Source: an uncultured Gemmatimonadota bacterium (lineage in GTDB: Bacteria; Gemmatimonadota; Gemmatimonadetes; Gemmatimonadales; GWC2-71-9). Taken from it: a stretch of DNA of 11,698 bases. The translations under genes and the position numbers were made by a program. Positions 1 through 6,593 of this stretch are shown in pieces (within the stretch, counting starts at the first letter, position 1; every line of letters starts with the position of its first letter). A model generated the notes under the pieces. The model ran no database searches. It was not told the DNA's origin and was given only the letters and a program-made list of their open reading frames with translations. The stretch spans positions 1-11,698 of the forward strand of contig CAMPKP010000116.1 of the NCBI GenBank assembly GCA_946887295.1, written 5' to 3'.

Positions 1-111
1 GAAGGGCGGAGCAGATTTCTCGCCCTGCTCGGTCTGATGGTCAGCGCCGTCGCCGCACTCCTCATCGCGGCGCAATGGTCGGCCACGCTCTTCCTGCATC
101 CCTGCCAATGA
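1..111 (+). CDS. Small membrane protein, C-terminal end only (5' end outside window)
   Basis: Frame 1 is open from the first base to a TGA at 109-111, giving the last 36 residues of a protein that begins upstream. The fragment is one hydrophobic helix (about residues 6-32 of the fragment) ending in a Leu-His-Pro-Cys-Gln tail. That resembles the C-terminus of the complete small membrane protein at 9154-9561, which also ends in a helix followed by Leu-Pro-Pro-Cys, so I infer a paralogue. Its stop overlaps the ctaG-like start (ATGA), which implies translational coupling. Small membrane proteins of this sort sit beside ctaG and alternative cytochrome oxidase genes in other bacteria. Their function is not known to me. 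The resemblance is over a short hydrophobic stretch and so is moderate evidence. Confidence 0.6.
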   Translation, partial: EGRSRFLALLGLMVSAVAALLIAAQWSATLFLHPCQ

Positions 112-1346
112 CCGGGCTCGCGCTGCACGTGCACGATGGCGCGCTAGGGCCCCACGATCTGTGGCGCGCGTGGAGCTGGGAGCCCGGAGTGCTGGTCGGA
201 TTGGGCCTCGCGGCGCTGCTCTATGCGCGCGGCATGGCGCGGCTCCGCGTCCGGGCCGGACACCGGGCCCCGGCGCGCCGGCGCGAGGCCCTGTCCTGGT
301 GGACCGGTCTGGCGCTGCTGGGGATCGCGCTGCTCTCGCCGCTGCACAGCCTGGGCGAGACGCTGCTCGCCGCACACATGACCCAGCACGAGCTGCTGAT
401 GGTAGTCGCCGCACCGCTGCTCGTGCTCGGCCGCCCGCTCGTGGTGTCGCTGTGGGGCTTGCCGATGGGCTGGCGCAGGGCCGTGGGCCGCGGGGCCGGC
501 CGTCTCGGCCCCGCGTGGCGCGTCCTCTCGCGGATCGAGGTCGCCTGGCTGCTGCATGCGGCCGCCATCGTCGGCTGGCATGCCCCCTCGCTGTACCAGC
601 GCGCCGCGGCATCCGATGCGGTCCACGCTCTCCAGCACGCCAGCTTCCTGCTCACGGCGCTGCTCTTCTGGTGGTCGGTGCTGCCCGCGGCATCGCAGCG
701 CGGCCGCCACGGCGCCGCGATCCTGTCGCTCTTCTCCACCATGATCTACACCGGCGGACTGGGTGCGCTGCTGACGCTGAGCCGCACCCCGTGGTATCCC
801 GCCTACGGCGCCGGGGCGCCGCTCTGGGGGCTGACGCCGCTGGAGGACCAGCAGCTCGCCGGTCTCATCATGTGGGTTCCCGGGGGAGTGTCGTATCTCC
901 TCGCCACGCTCTGGCTGGTGGTCGCGTGGCTGGGGGCGTCCGAGCGAAGGGTCGTCTATCTCGAGCGCCTGCGGGCCGGGACTCCCGCGGTCGCGCTGCT
1001 GCTTCTGCTCGGCGGGTGCGGGGATCGGACCGCGCTCTCTCCGGCCGACGCGGCACAGCTGACCGGCGGCGATCCCGACCGCGGGCGCCTCGCCCTGCGC
1101 CATTACGGCTGCGGGTCCTGCCACACGGTGGAGGGCGTTCCAGGCGCGGCCGGGCTGGTGGGGCCGCCGCTCGGCGGCATCGGCGCCCGGGCTTACGTGG
1201 CGGGGGTGCTGACCAACACGCCCGAGAACCTGATCCGCTGGGTCATCGCGCCCCGTGAGGTGGACCCGCGCACCGCCATGCCCGATGTCGGCGTCTCGCC
1301 GGCGGACGCGCGCGACATCGCGGCCTATCTGTATACCCGCCCCTGA
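108..1346 (+). CDS. ctaG: CtaG-type caa3 oxidase assembly factor fused to a C-terminal cytochrome c domain
   Basis: A 412-residue protein. Residues 1-285 match the Caa3_CtaG membrane family: about seven helices (near 24-42, 62-80, 90-112, 143-165, 174-192, 203-221 and 252-275), with His-rich motifs such as HMTQHE (90-95) and GWHAP (156-160). This family is needed to assemble caa3-type cytochrome c oxidase, probably through copper handling. Without a stop, the frame continues into a hydrophobic stretch ending LGGC (Cys304), which looks like a lipobox, and then a class I cytochrome c domain with CGSCH (335-339) and a likely Met391 axial ligand. I chose ATG 108 because it overlaps the upstream stop as ATGA and gives a normal CtaG N-terminus; an in-frame ATG at 75 lies deep inside the upstream gene. 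No Shine-Dalgarno is evident. Seven helices would leave the C-terminus inside, so the extra hydrophobic segment would correctly export the heme domain. An internal start giving a separate lipoprotein cytochrome is an alternative. Confidence 0.88.
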   Translation: MTGLALHVHDGALGPHDLWRAWSWEPGVLVGLGLAALLYARGMARLRVRAGHRAPARRREALSWWTGLALLGIALLSPLHSLGETLLAAHMTQHELLMVVAAPLLVLGRPLVVSLWGLPMGWRRAVGRGAGRLGPAWRVLSRIEVAWLLHAAAIVGWHAPSLYQRAAASDAVHALQHASFLLTALLFWWSVLPAASQRGRHGAAILSLFSTMIYTGGLGALLTLSRTPWYPAYGAGAPLWGLTPLEDQQLAGLIMWVPGGVSYLLATLWLVVAWLGASERRVVYLERLRAGTPAVALLLLLGGCGDRTALSPADAAQLTGGDPDRGRLALRHYGCGSCHTVEGVPGAAGLVGPPLGGIGARAYVAGVLTNTPENLIRWVIAPREVDPRTAMPDVGVSPADARDIAAYLYTRP

Positions 1347-1394
1347 CGTGAGTCCGATCACCGACTCGGGCTGCGCCGACCTCCAGACTCGTTC

Positions 1395-2549
1395 ATGAGT
1401 CCCGGTCCCCGCCCCAGTGACCCGGGTTGGCGCACGCGCGACATTCTCCGAGCGGCGACGCTCGTCGCGGGCGTCTACGTCGCCCTTCGCCTCCTCTGGG
1501 TGGGCCGCTCGGTCTTCCTGATCGGCTTCTTCGGGGTTCTGCTGGGAATCACGCTGGCGGCGGGCGTGGACCGCCTGGAGCGCGTCAGGATCCCGCGGGG
1601 GATCGGAGCCCCGCTCATCGTCCTGCTCTTCTTCGGGGCGCTCACGGGGCTCGGGGTGCTGGTCGCGCCCCAGATCAGCGGTCAGCTCGAGGAGCTACGG
1701 GACCGGATCCCCCAGGCCATCGACAAGGTGGAGCAATGGGCCCAGCAGCGCGGTATCGGCATGGCGGAGATGATCCAGCCCCCGCCGGAGGAACGGCGAG
1801 AGGGATCCGGGACCGCGGCGCCGCGCGGGGAAGGGAATCGGGAGGGCGGCGCCGCGCCCCAGGTGGATATCCGCCAGAGCCTGAGCCGGCAGCTCGCGGG
1901 CGCCGGACAGCACTTCTTCTCGGTCTTCTCGTCCACCGTCTCGGTGCTGGGAGGGATTCTTCTCCTCCTGTTCGTGGCGATCTTCGTGGCGGCCGATCCG
2001 GGTCTCTACCATCGCGGCCTGATGCATCTCTTTCCCCACGGCGCGCGGAAGAAGGCCGGAGAGGTGCTGAGCGCGACGGCAACGACACTGCGGCGCTGGC
2101 TGTTGCTGCAGATGGTCGCCATGCTGGCGATCGGCGCGGTCACCACCGTGGTCCTGCTGCTGCTCGACGTGAAGGCGGCGATCGCGCTGGGCGTCATCGC
2201 CGGGCTGCTGGAGTTCATTCCCTACGTGGGGCCGATCCTCTCCGCGGTCCCGGCGGTCGCGATGGCCCTGGTGGACGGTCCCGACAAGGCGCTCTATGTC
2301 GTCCTAGCCTACACGGCGATCCAGCAGCTGGAGGGGGTGGTGCTCCAACCGCTGCTGATGAAAGCGGGGCTGGAGCTGCCGCCGGTGATCACGATTCTGG
2401 GACAGTCCCTCATGGCGCTGGTGCTCGGTTTTCTGGGGCTGCTGCTCGCGGTCCCGCTGCTCGCGGCCGTCATGGTGCCGGTGAAGATGCTCTACGTGCG
2501 AGACGTGGTCGGTGACGAGGTGAGCGTGCCCGGTGAGGAGAGCGGCTGA
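1395..2549 (+). CDS. AI-2E/PerM family inner-membrane permease
   Basis: A 384-residue polytopic membrane protein of the AI-2E transporter (PerM/YdiK-like) family. Paired N-terminal helices lie at about 18-57 and one at 70-92, followed by a soluble region, then helices at about 181-200, 236-258, 261-292, 299-310 and 332-366. The family signature is visible: LLEFIPYVGP at 271-280 and QQLEGVVLQPLLM at 310-322. Members have been linked to signal-molecule export, Na+/H+ exchange and other transport, so the substrate cannot be assigned. The region between helix 3 and the conserved core holds a charged, Pro/Gly/Glu/Arg-rich low-complexity stretch at about 128-160. A 48-base gap separates it from ctaG, with no clear Shine-Dalgarno. 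Its stop overlaps the next start as TGATG, so it is probably cotranscribed with the FNT gene. Confidence 0.88.
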   Translation: MSPGPRPSDPGWRTRDILRAATLVAGVYVALRLLWVGRSVFLIGFFGVLLGITLAAGVDRLERVRIPRGIGAPLIVLLFFGALTGLGVLVAPQISGQLEELRDRIPQAIDKVEQWAQQRGIGMAEMIQPPPEERREGSGTAAPRGEGNREGGAAPQVDIRQSLSRQLAGAGQHFFSVFSSTVSVLGGILLLLFVAIFVAADPGLYHRGLMHLFPHGARKKAGEVLSATATTLRRWLLLQMVAMLAIGAVTTVVLLLLDVKAAIALGVIAGLLEFIPYVGPILSAVPAVAMALVDGPDKALYVVLAYTAIQQLEGVVLQPLLMKAGLELPPVITILGQSLMALVLGFLGLLLAVPLLAAVMVPVKMLYVRDVVGDEVSVPGEESG

Positions 2550-3340
2550 TGGCCGAGCAGCCCGAGGAGGGAACCCGCCTCACCGCAGCGCAGATCCACG
2601 AGAACATCCTGCGCCCGGCGGAGCAGGAGATCCGCCGGCCCGCGGCGGCCCTGCTGTGGTCGGCGCTGGCGGCCGGGCTGGTGATCGGCTTCAGCAGTCT
2701 CGCCGCCGCATTCGCCGCCCACACGGCCCCCGAACGCTACGTGCAGGCCGCTTCGGCGGCGGCCTATCCGCTCGGATTCATCTTCGTCATCATCGCCCGG
2801 AGCGAGCTGTTCACCGAGAACACCCTGGTGCCGGTCATCCCGCTCCTGGAGCGGCGGGACCGCGACACCTTCCGAAACGTCGTGCGGGTGTGGGTGCTGC
2901 TCCTGGCGGGCAACCTCGCCGGGACCCTCATCTTCGCGCTGGCGCTGGCGAGGACGCCTGTCCTGCGGCCGGAGGTCGCCGCGGAGCTGCTCGACATCTC
3001 GCGGATGGCGACCACCGGCTCGTTCGTCGAGATCGCGTATGCGGGGGTCTTCGCCGGCTGGCTCATGGCACTGCTGGCCTGGCTGCTGGCCTCGACCACC
3101 TCGACCCTCGCGCAGATCGTGCTGATCTGGCTCTGCACCGCGCCCATCTCCGCGCTGCACTTCCGCCACTCCATCGTGGGCTCCATCGAGGCATTCTATC
3201 GAGCCGCCACGGGCGACGCCCCCTGGGCCGCGATGCTGGGCGGGTTCGTGACGCCCGCGGTGATCGGCAACGCGGTCGGAGGAGTGCTCCTGGTGGCGCT
3301 GCTCAATCACAGCCAGGTCAGGGCGGACCGGAAGGGGTAG
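2549..3340 (+). CDS. Formate/nitrite transporter (FNT) family channel
   Basis: A 263-residue membrane protein of the FNT family, closer in style to YfdC than to FocA or NirC. Six helices are expected; clear hydrophobic blocks lie at about 33-57, 72-84, 112-134, 159-181, 187-201 and 229-252. Family features include ELFTEN (86-91), GNLAG (121-125), FRHSI (205-209), whose His207 corresponds to the central pore histidine of FocA in its FEHSI motif, and GNAVGG (240-245). FNT channels form pentamers that pass small monovalent anions such as formate or nitrite. A GAGGAG Shine-Dalgarno at 2535-2540 lies 8 bases before the start, and ATG 2549 overlaps the preceding stop. Only four bases separate it from the PQQ dehydrogenase downstream, which makes formate (a possible methanol oxidation product) an attractive substrate, though this is inference. 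Confidence 0.9.
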   Translation: MAEQPEEGTRLTAAQIHENILRPAEQEIRRPAAALLWSALAAGLVIGFSSLAAAFAAHTAPERYVQAASAAAYPLGFIFVIIARSELFTENTLVPVIPLLERRDRDTFRNVVRVWVLLLAGNLAGTLIFALALARTPVLRPEVAAELLDISRMATTGSFVEIAYAGVFAGWLMALLAWLLASTTSTLAQIVLIWLCTAPISALHFRHSIVGSIEAFYRAATGDAPWAAMLGGFVTPAVIGNAVGGVLLVALLNHSQVRADRKG

Positions 3341-3344
3341 CTCC

Positions 3345-5204
3345 ATGAACCGTGTGGGGTCCGCTCGGCCGGCCCGTGCCGTCGCCACCGTGATCCTGGC
3401 GCTGCTGGCCGCCTGCGGCCGCGAAGGCACCACCGCACGAAGCGAGACTACCGCGCGGGAGTCACGTCCCGCCGGCGCCCGTGCGACGGCCCGGCCGATG
3501 CTCCCTCCCGGCGCCGATACCACCGAGTGGACCATCCCCGCGCGGGACTACGCCAGCACCCGCTTCAGCGAGCTGAGCCAGATCGACTCCGGGAACGTCC
3601 GCCGGCTCAGACCGGCCTGGACCTTCTCGACCGGCGTGCTCCGGGGGCACGAGGCCGCTCCCATCGTGGCCGACGGCACGATGTACGTGGTCACCCCCTT
3701 CCCCAACCTGCTCTACGCACTGGATCCCGTCACCGGAGCCCTGAAGTGGAGGTACGACCCCCGCACCTCCCGGGCGTCGCAGGGCGTGGCCTGCTGCGAC
3801 GTGGTGAACCGCGGGGCGGCCTACGCCGAGGGGCGGGTGTTCTTCAACACCCTCGACGTGCACACCGTCGCGGTGGATGCCGGGACCGGCAAGGAGATCT
3901 GGAAGACCCGGCTGGGCGACATCAACCGCGGAGAATCCATGACCATGGCTCCGCTGGTCGCGGGTGGCAGGGTGTACGTGGGGAACAGCGGCGGCGAGTT
4001 CGGGGTGCGCGGCTGGATCACCGCACTCGACGCGGCCAGCGGCAAGATCGTCTGGCGCGCCTACCACACCGGGCCCGACGCCGACGTGCTCATCGGGCCG
4101 AGGTTCAAGCCGTTTTATCCCTCGCATCGAGGAAAGGATCTCGGCGTCACCACCTGGCCGCCGGACCAGTGGAAGGTCGGCGGCGCCGCGGTCTGGGGCT
4201 GGATCTCGTACGATCCGGAGCTCGACGCCATCTATTACGGGACCTCGAACCCCGGGGTCTGGAACCCGGCGATGCGGCCCGGCGACAACAAGTGGGCCGC
4301 CAGCATCTTCGCCCGGGACGCGCGGACCGGCGAGGCGCTCTGGGCCTACCAGACGACCCCCCACGACGAGCACGACTACGACGGTGTGAACGAGCTGGTC
4401 CTGCTGGATCTGGATATCGGAGGTCGCACCCGCAAGGTGCTCGTGCGCCCGGGCCGAAACGGCTTCATGTACGTCATCGACCGCGAGAACGGCGAAGTGC
4501 TCTCCGCCGAGCCGTACGGGCCCGTGAACTGGGCCTCGCACGTGGACCTGAAGACGGGGATTCCGGTACTCGATCCCGAGAAACGGACCGGCAACCGCCA
4601 GGCGAGAAACGTCTGTCCCGCCGCGCCGGGGATGAAGGACTGGCAGCCGTCGGCGTTCTCGCCCCGAACCGGGCTGCTCTACCTTCCCCATAACAACCTC
4701 TGCATGGACTACGAGGGTGGTGAGGCCGGCTACATAGCTGGAACGCCCTACGTGGGGGCCCAGGTGAAGATGTACGCCGGCCCGGGCGGTCACCGGGGTG
4801 TGTTCTCCGCCTGGGATCCGGCCCGGCAGCGGGAAGTGTGGGCGATCAAGGAGCGATTCCCGGTGTGGAGCGGCGCGCTGGTGACGGCCGGCGACGTGGC
4901 TTTCTACGGCACGATGGACCGGTGGTTCAAGGCGGTGAACGCGCGCACCGGGGAGCTGCTGTGGCAGACCCAGGTCGGCTCCGGGATAATCGGACAGCCC
5001 GTCACCTATATGGGCTCCGACGGGCGGCAGTACGTCGCGATCCTCTCGGGTGTCGGCGGGTGGGCCGGCGCGCCGGCACTCGGCATCCTTCCCGAAATCG
5101 ATCCGTTCATCGCGCTCGGCTTCGCCAACGCCACCAAAGATCTGCCGCGATACACGGCGCAGGGAGGCGCGGTGAACGTCTTCGCGCTCGAGGGCGAACG
5201 GTGA
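3345..5204 (+). CDS. xoxF: PQQ-dependent alcohol dehydrogenase, XoxF-like, lanthanide-type active site
   Basis: A 619-residue protein of the methanol/ethanol dehydrogenase family: an eight-bladed propeller holding PQQ in the periplasm, oxidising a primary alcohol and passing electrons to a cytochrome c. Visible hallmarks are the adjacent-cysteine pair Cys150-Cys151, the metal ligands Glu218 (GGEFG) and Asn302 (TSNPG), and the catalytic Asp344 followed two residues later by Asp346 (HDYDG). This second Asp marks lanthanide-binding XoxF/PedH-type enzymes; calcium MxaF enzymes have Ala or Ser there. The C-terminal region (GIIGQP, SGVGGWAG, ALGFANA, KDLP) is very XoxF-like. The N-terminus is a signal peptide with a lipobox (LAAC, Cys24), so it is probably a lipoprotein, whereas characterised XoxF enzymes are usually soluble. 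AAGGGG at 3332-3337 is a good Shine-Dalgarno. There is no xoxJ or PQQ synthesis gene in the window. The substrate (methanol or a longer alcohol) is not proven. Confidence 0.93.
   Translation: MNRVGSARPARAVATVILALLAACGREGTTARSETTARESRPAGARATARPMLPPGADTTEWTIPARDYASTRFSELSQIDSGNVRRLRPAWTFSTGVLRGHEAAPIVADGTMYVVTPFPNLLYALDPVTGALKWRYDPRTSRASQGVACCDVVNRGAAYAEGRVFFNTLDVHTVAVDAGTGKEIWKTRLGDINRGESMTMAPLVAGGRVYVGNSGGEFGVRGWITALDAASGKIVWRAYHTGPDADVLIGPRFKPFYPSHRGKDLGVTTWPPDQWKVGGAAVWGWISYDPELDAIYYGTSNPGVWNPAMRPGDNKWAASIFARDARTGEALWAYQTTPHDEHDYDGVNELVLLDLDIGGRTRKVLVRPGRNGFMYVIDRENGEVLSAEPYGPVNWASHVDLKTGIPVLDPEKRTGNRQARNVCPAAPGMKDWQPSAFSPRTGLLYLPHNNLCMDYEGGEAGYIAGTPYVGAQVKMYAGPGGHRGVFSAWDPARQREVWAIKERFPVWSGALVTAGDVAFYGTMDRWFKAVNARTGELLWQTQVGSGIIGQPVTYMGSDGRQYVAILSGVGGWAGAPALGILPEIDPFIALGFANATKDLPRYTAQGGAVNVFALEGER
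5190..5194 (+). promoter_or_regulatory. Shine-Dalgarno for the GTG-started cytochrome c gene
   Basis: GAGGG lies six bases before GTG 5201, inside the last codons of the dehydrogenase gene. It supports the GTG start, which gives a perfect short lipoprotein signal, over any longer version of the frame reaching back into the dehydrogenase. Confidence 0.6.
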
Positions 5205-5662
5205 GGGCCGGCGGCGCCATCATCGGCCTCGCGATCCTGCTCGCGGGGTGCGATGCGGAGCGGCCGTCCCGCGTCACGGACGCCCCCTCCTGGCTCGCCG
5301 AGCCGATCGCCGCCATCAGGACCAGCGAGCTGGTGGCCGGCCCCGGCGACCCGCTGCCCGAGATCGGGAATCCGGCCGCCGACGATCCCGGAGCGCTCGC
5401 GCAGGGCCGGCAGCTCTATCTGGCCTTCAACTGCACCGGCTGCCATGGCGCCGCAGGCGGTGGGGGCATCGGCCCGCCGCTGGCCGACGACGACTGGATC
5501 TACGGCGGCTCGGCTGCGAACATCTACGCGAGCGTCATCCAGGGCCGTCCGAACGGGATGCCCGCCTTCGGCCCCCGCATGACCGGCGACGCGGTCTGGA
5601 AGCTTGCGGCCTACGTCCGCTCGCTCGGCACCGGGACCGGGGAGCGACAGAACGATGAGTGA
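5201..5662 (+). CDS. Lipoprotein c-type cytochrome, likely electron acceptor of the PQQ dehydrogenase
   Basis: A 153-residue monoheme cytochrome c started at GTG 5201, which overlaps the dehydrogenase stop (GTGA). Residues 1-17 form a short signal ending in LAGC (Cys17), so the mature protein should be lipid-anchored. The heme motif is CTGCH (78-82), and Met120 (NGMPAF) is the likely sixth ligand. The spacing and the GMPAFGPRM region differ from the other three cytochrome domains in the window, so it is not a recent copy of them. Its position directly after a XoxF-like gene is that of XoxG/cytochrome cL, the physiological electron acceptor. I therefore infer it carries electrons from PQQ to the oxidase. 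The sequence does not by itself prove xoxG identity. Its end overlaps coxB by eight bases. Confidence 0.87.
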   Translation: MRAGGAIIGLAILLAGCDAERPSRVTDAPSWLAEPIAAIRTSELVAGPGDPLPEIGNPAADDPGALAQGRQLYLAFNCTGCHGAAGGGGIGPPLADDDWIYGGSAANIYASVIQGRPNGMPAFGPRMTGDAVWKLAAYVRSLGTGTGERQNDE

Positions 5663-6590
5663 CTGGACCGCAGCCGGCCCGGCCGCGGCGCGGATCGACG
5701 AGCTGTTCCGCTCCATGACGCTGCTGGGAGCGATCGTGTTCCTGGTATTCAGCGCGGCCCTGGCGTTCGCGCTGCTCCACCGCCGCCGGCCGGTCCAGCC
5801 TCCCGGCCCGGAGCGCGACCGCCGAGGAGCCCGGGCCATTCTGCTGCTCGGGGCTGTGGTTCCCACCTTGATACTGGTACCGCTGGCGCTCTGGACCATG
5901 CGCACCCTCGCTGCGCTGGACCCCTACGCCCGCCGGCCGGATCTGGTGGTGGACGTGGTGGGGAAGCAGTGGTGGTGGGAGGTGCGCTATCGGGACAGCA
6001 TCCCGGGGCGGACATTCGTCACCGCCAACGAGCTGCACGTTCCCGTCGGGCGCCGGGTGGAGCTGCGGCTCACCTCCACCGACGTCATCCACAGCTTCTG
6101 GGTCCCTCGCCTGCACGGAAAGACCGACCTCATTCCGGGGCGCGAGAACGTCATGTGGATCGAGGCCGACCGCCCCGGCATCTACGGGGGGCAGTGCGCG
6201 GAGTACTGCGGCCTCCAGCACGCCACCATGGGACTGACCGTGATAGCGGAGACCGCCGGCGAGTACGAGGCGTGGGCGGCCCGGCAGCGGGAATCCGCCG
6301 CCGAGCCCGAGGATTCCCTCGCGCGCATGGGGCAGCAGGCATTTCTCGATGGGTGCGCGCTGTGTCATTCGGTGCGGGGCACCCCCGCGGGCGGCAGCGC
6401 GGGCCCCGATCTCACCCACGTGGCCAGCCGGAGCACGCTGGCCGCGGGGCTCCTGCCGAACACACCGGGCCATCTCGGCGGCTGGATCGCGAACCCTCAG
6501 GCGCTGAAGCCGGGGAGCCGCATGCCGCGGGTGCCGCTCTCCAACCGCGAGTTCCGGCTCATCCACCGCTACGTGCTGAGCCTGGAATAG
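5655..6590 (+). CDS. coxB: Cytochrome c oxidase subunit II with CuA site and fused cytochrome c (caa3-type)
   Basis: A 311-residue subunit II. Two N-terminal helices (about 20-42 and 60-83) precede a cupredoxin domain. The Trp-rich patch QWWWE (105-109) is where cytochrome c usually donates electrons. The complete CuA ligand set is present: His146, Cys181, Glu183, Cys185, His189 and Met192. A C-terminal cytochrome c domain follows, with CALCH (234-238) and likely Met290, making it a caa3-type subunit. The cytochrome domain shares an NTPxxL-x-x-WI region with those at 9558-9998 and at the end of the ctaG frame. ATG 5655 was chosen because it gives a normal N-terminus and has GGGGAG (5639-5644) upstream; a longer in-frame start at 5604 lies within the previous gene. 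It overlaps the preceding stop by eight bases. Confidence 0.95.
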   Translation: MSDWTAAGPAAARIDELFRSMTLLGAIVFLVFSAALAFALLHRRRPVQPPGPERDRRGARAILLLGAVVPTLILVPLALWTMRTLAALDPYARRPDLVVDVVGKQWWWEVRYRDSIPGRTFVTANELHVPVGRRVELRLTSTDVIHSFWVPRLHGKTDLIPGRENVMWIEADRPGIYGGQCAEYCGLQHATMGLTVIAETAGEYEAWAARQRESAAEPEDSLARMGQQAFLDGCALCHSVRGTPAGGSAGPDLTHVASRSTLAAGLLPNTPGHLGGWIANPQALKPGSRMPRVPLSNREFRLIHRYVLSLE

Positions 6591-6593
6591 CAC

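Noticed and set aside
75..107. ATG 75 as the start of the ctaG-like gene
   Set aside because: It would overlap the upstream gene by 37 bases; ATG 108 makes the common ATGA overlap and fits CtaG N-termini.
144..1361. A minus-strand open frame of 405 codons opposite the ctaG fusion
   Set aside because: Low-complexity Arg/Gln/Gly/Pro composition and complete overlap with a well-supported gene.
1349..1400. Short inverted GAGTC/GACTC repeats in the gap before the permease gene
   Set aside because: The arms are only five bases with variable loops and no T-run, so neither a terminator nor an operator can be supported.
4838..5200. An ATG-started N-terminal extension of the cytochrome c gene
   Set aside because: It would read the dehydrogenase gene out of frame with an Arg-rich sequence and bury the lipoprotein signal; GTG 5201 has a Shine-Dalgarno and gives a proper signal peptide.
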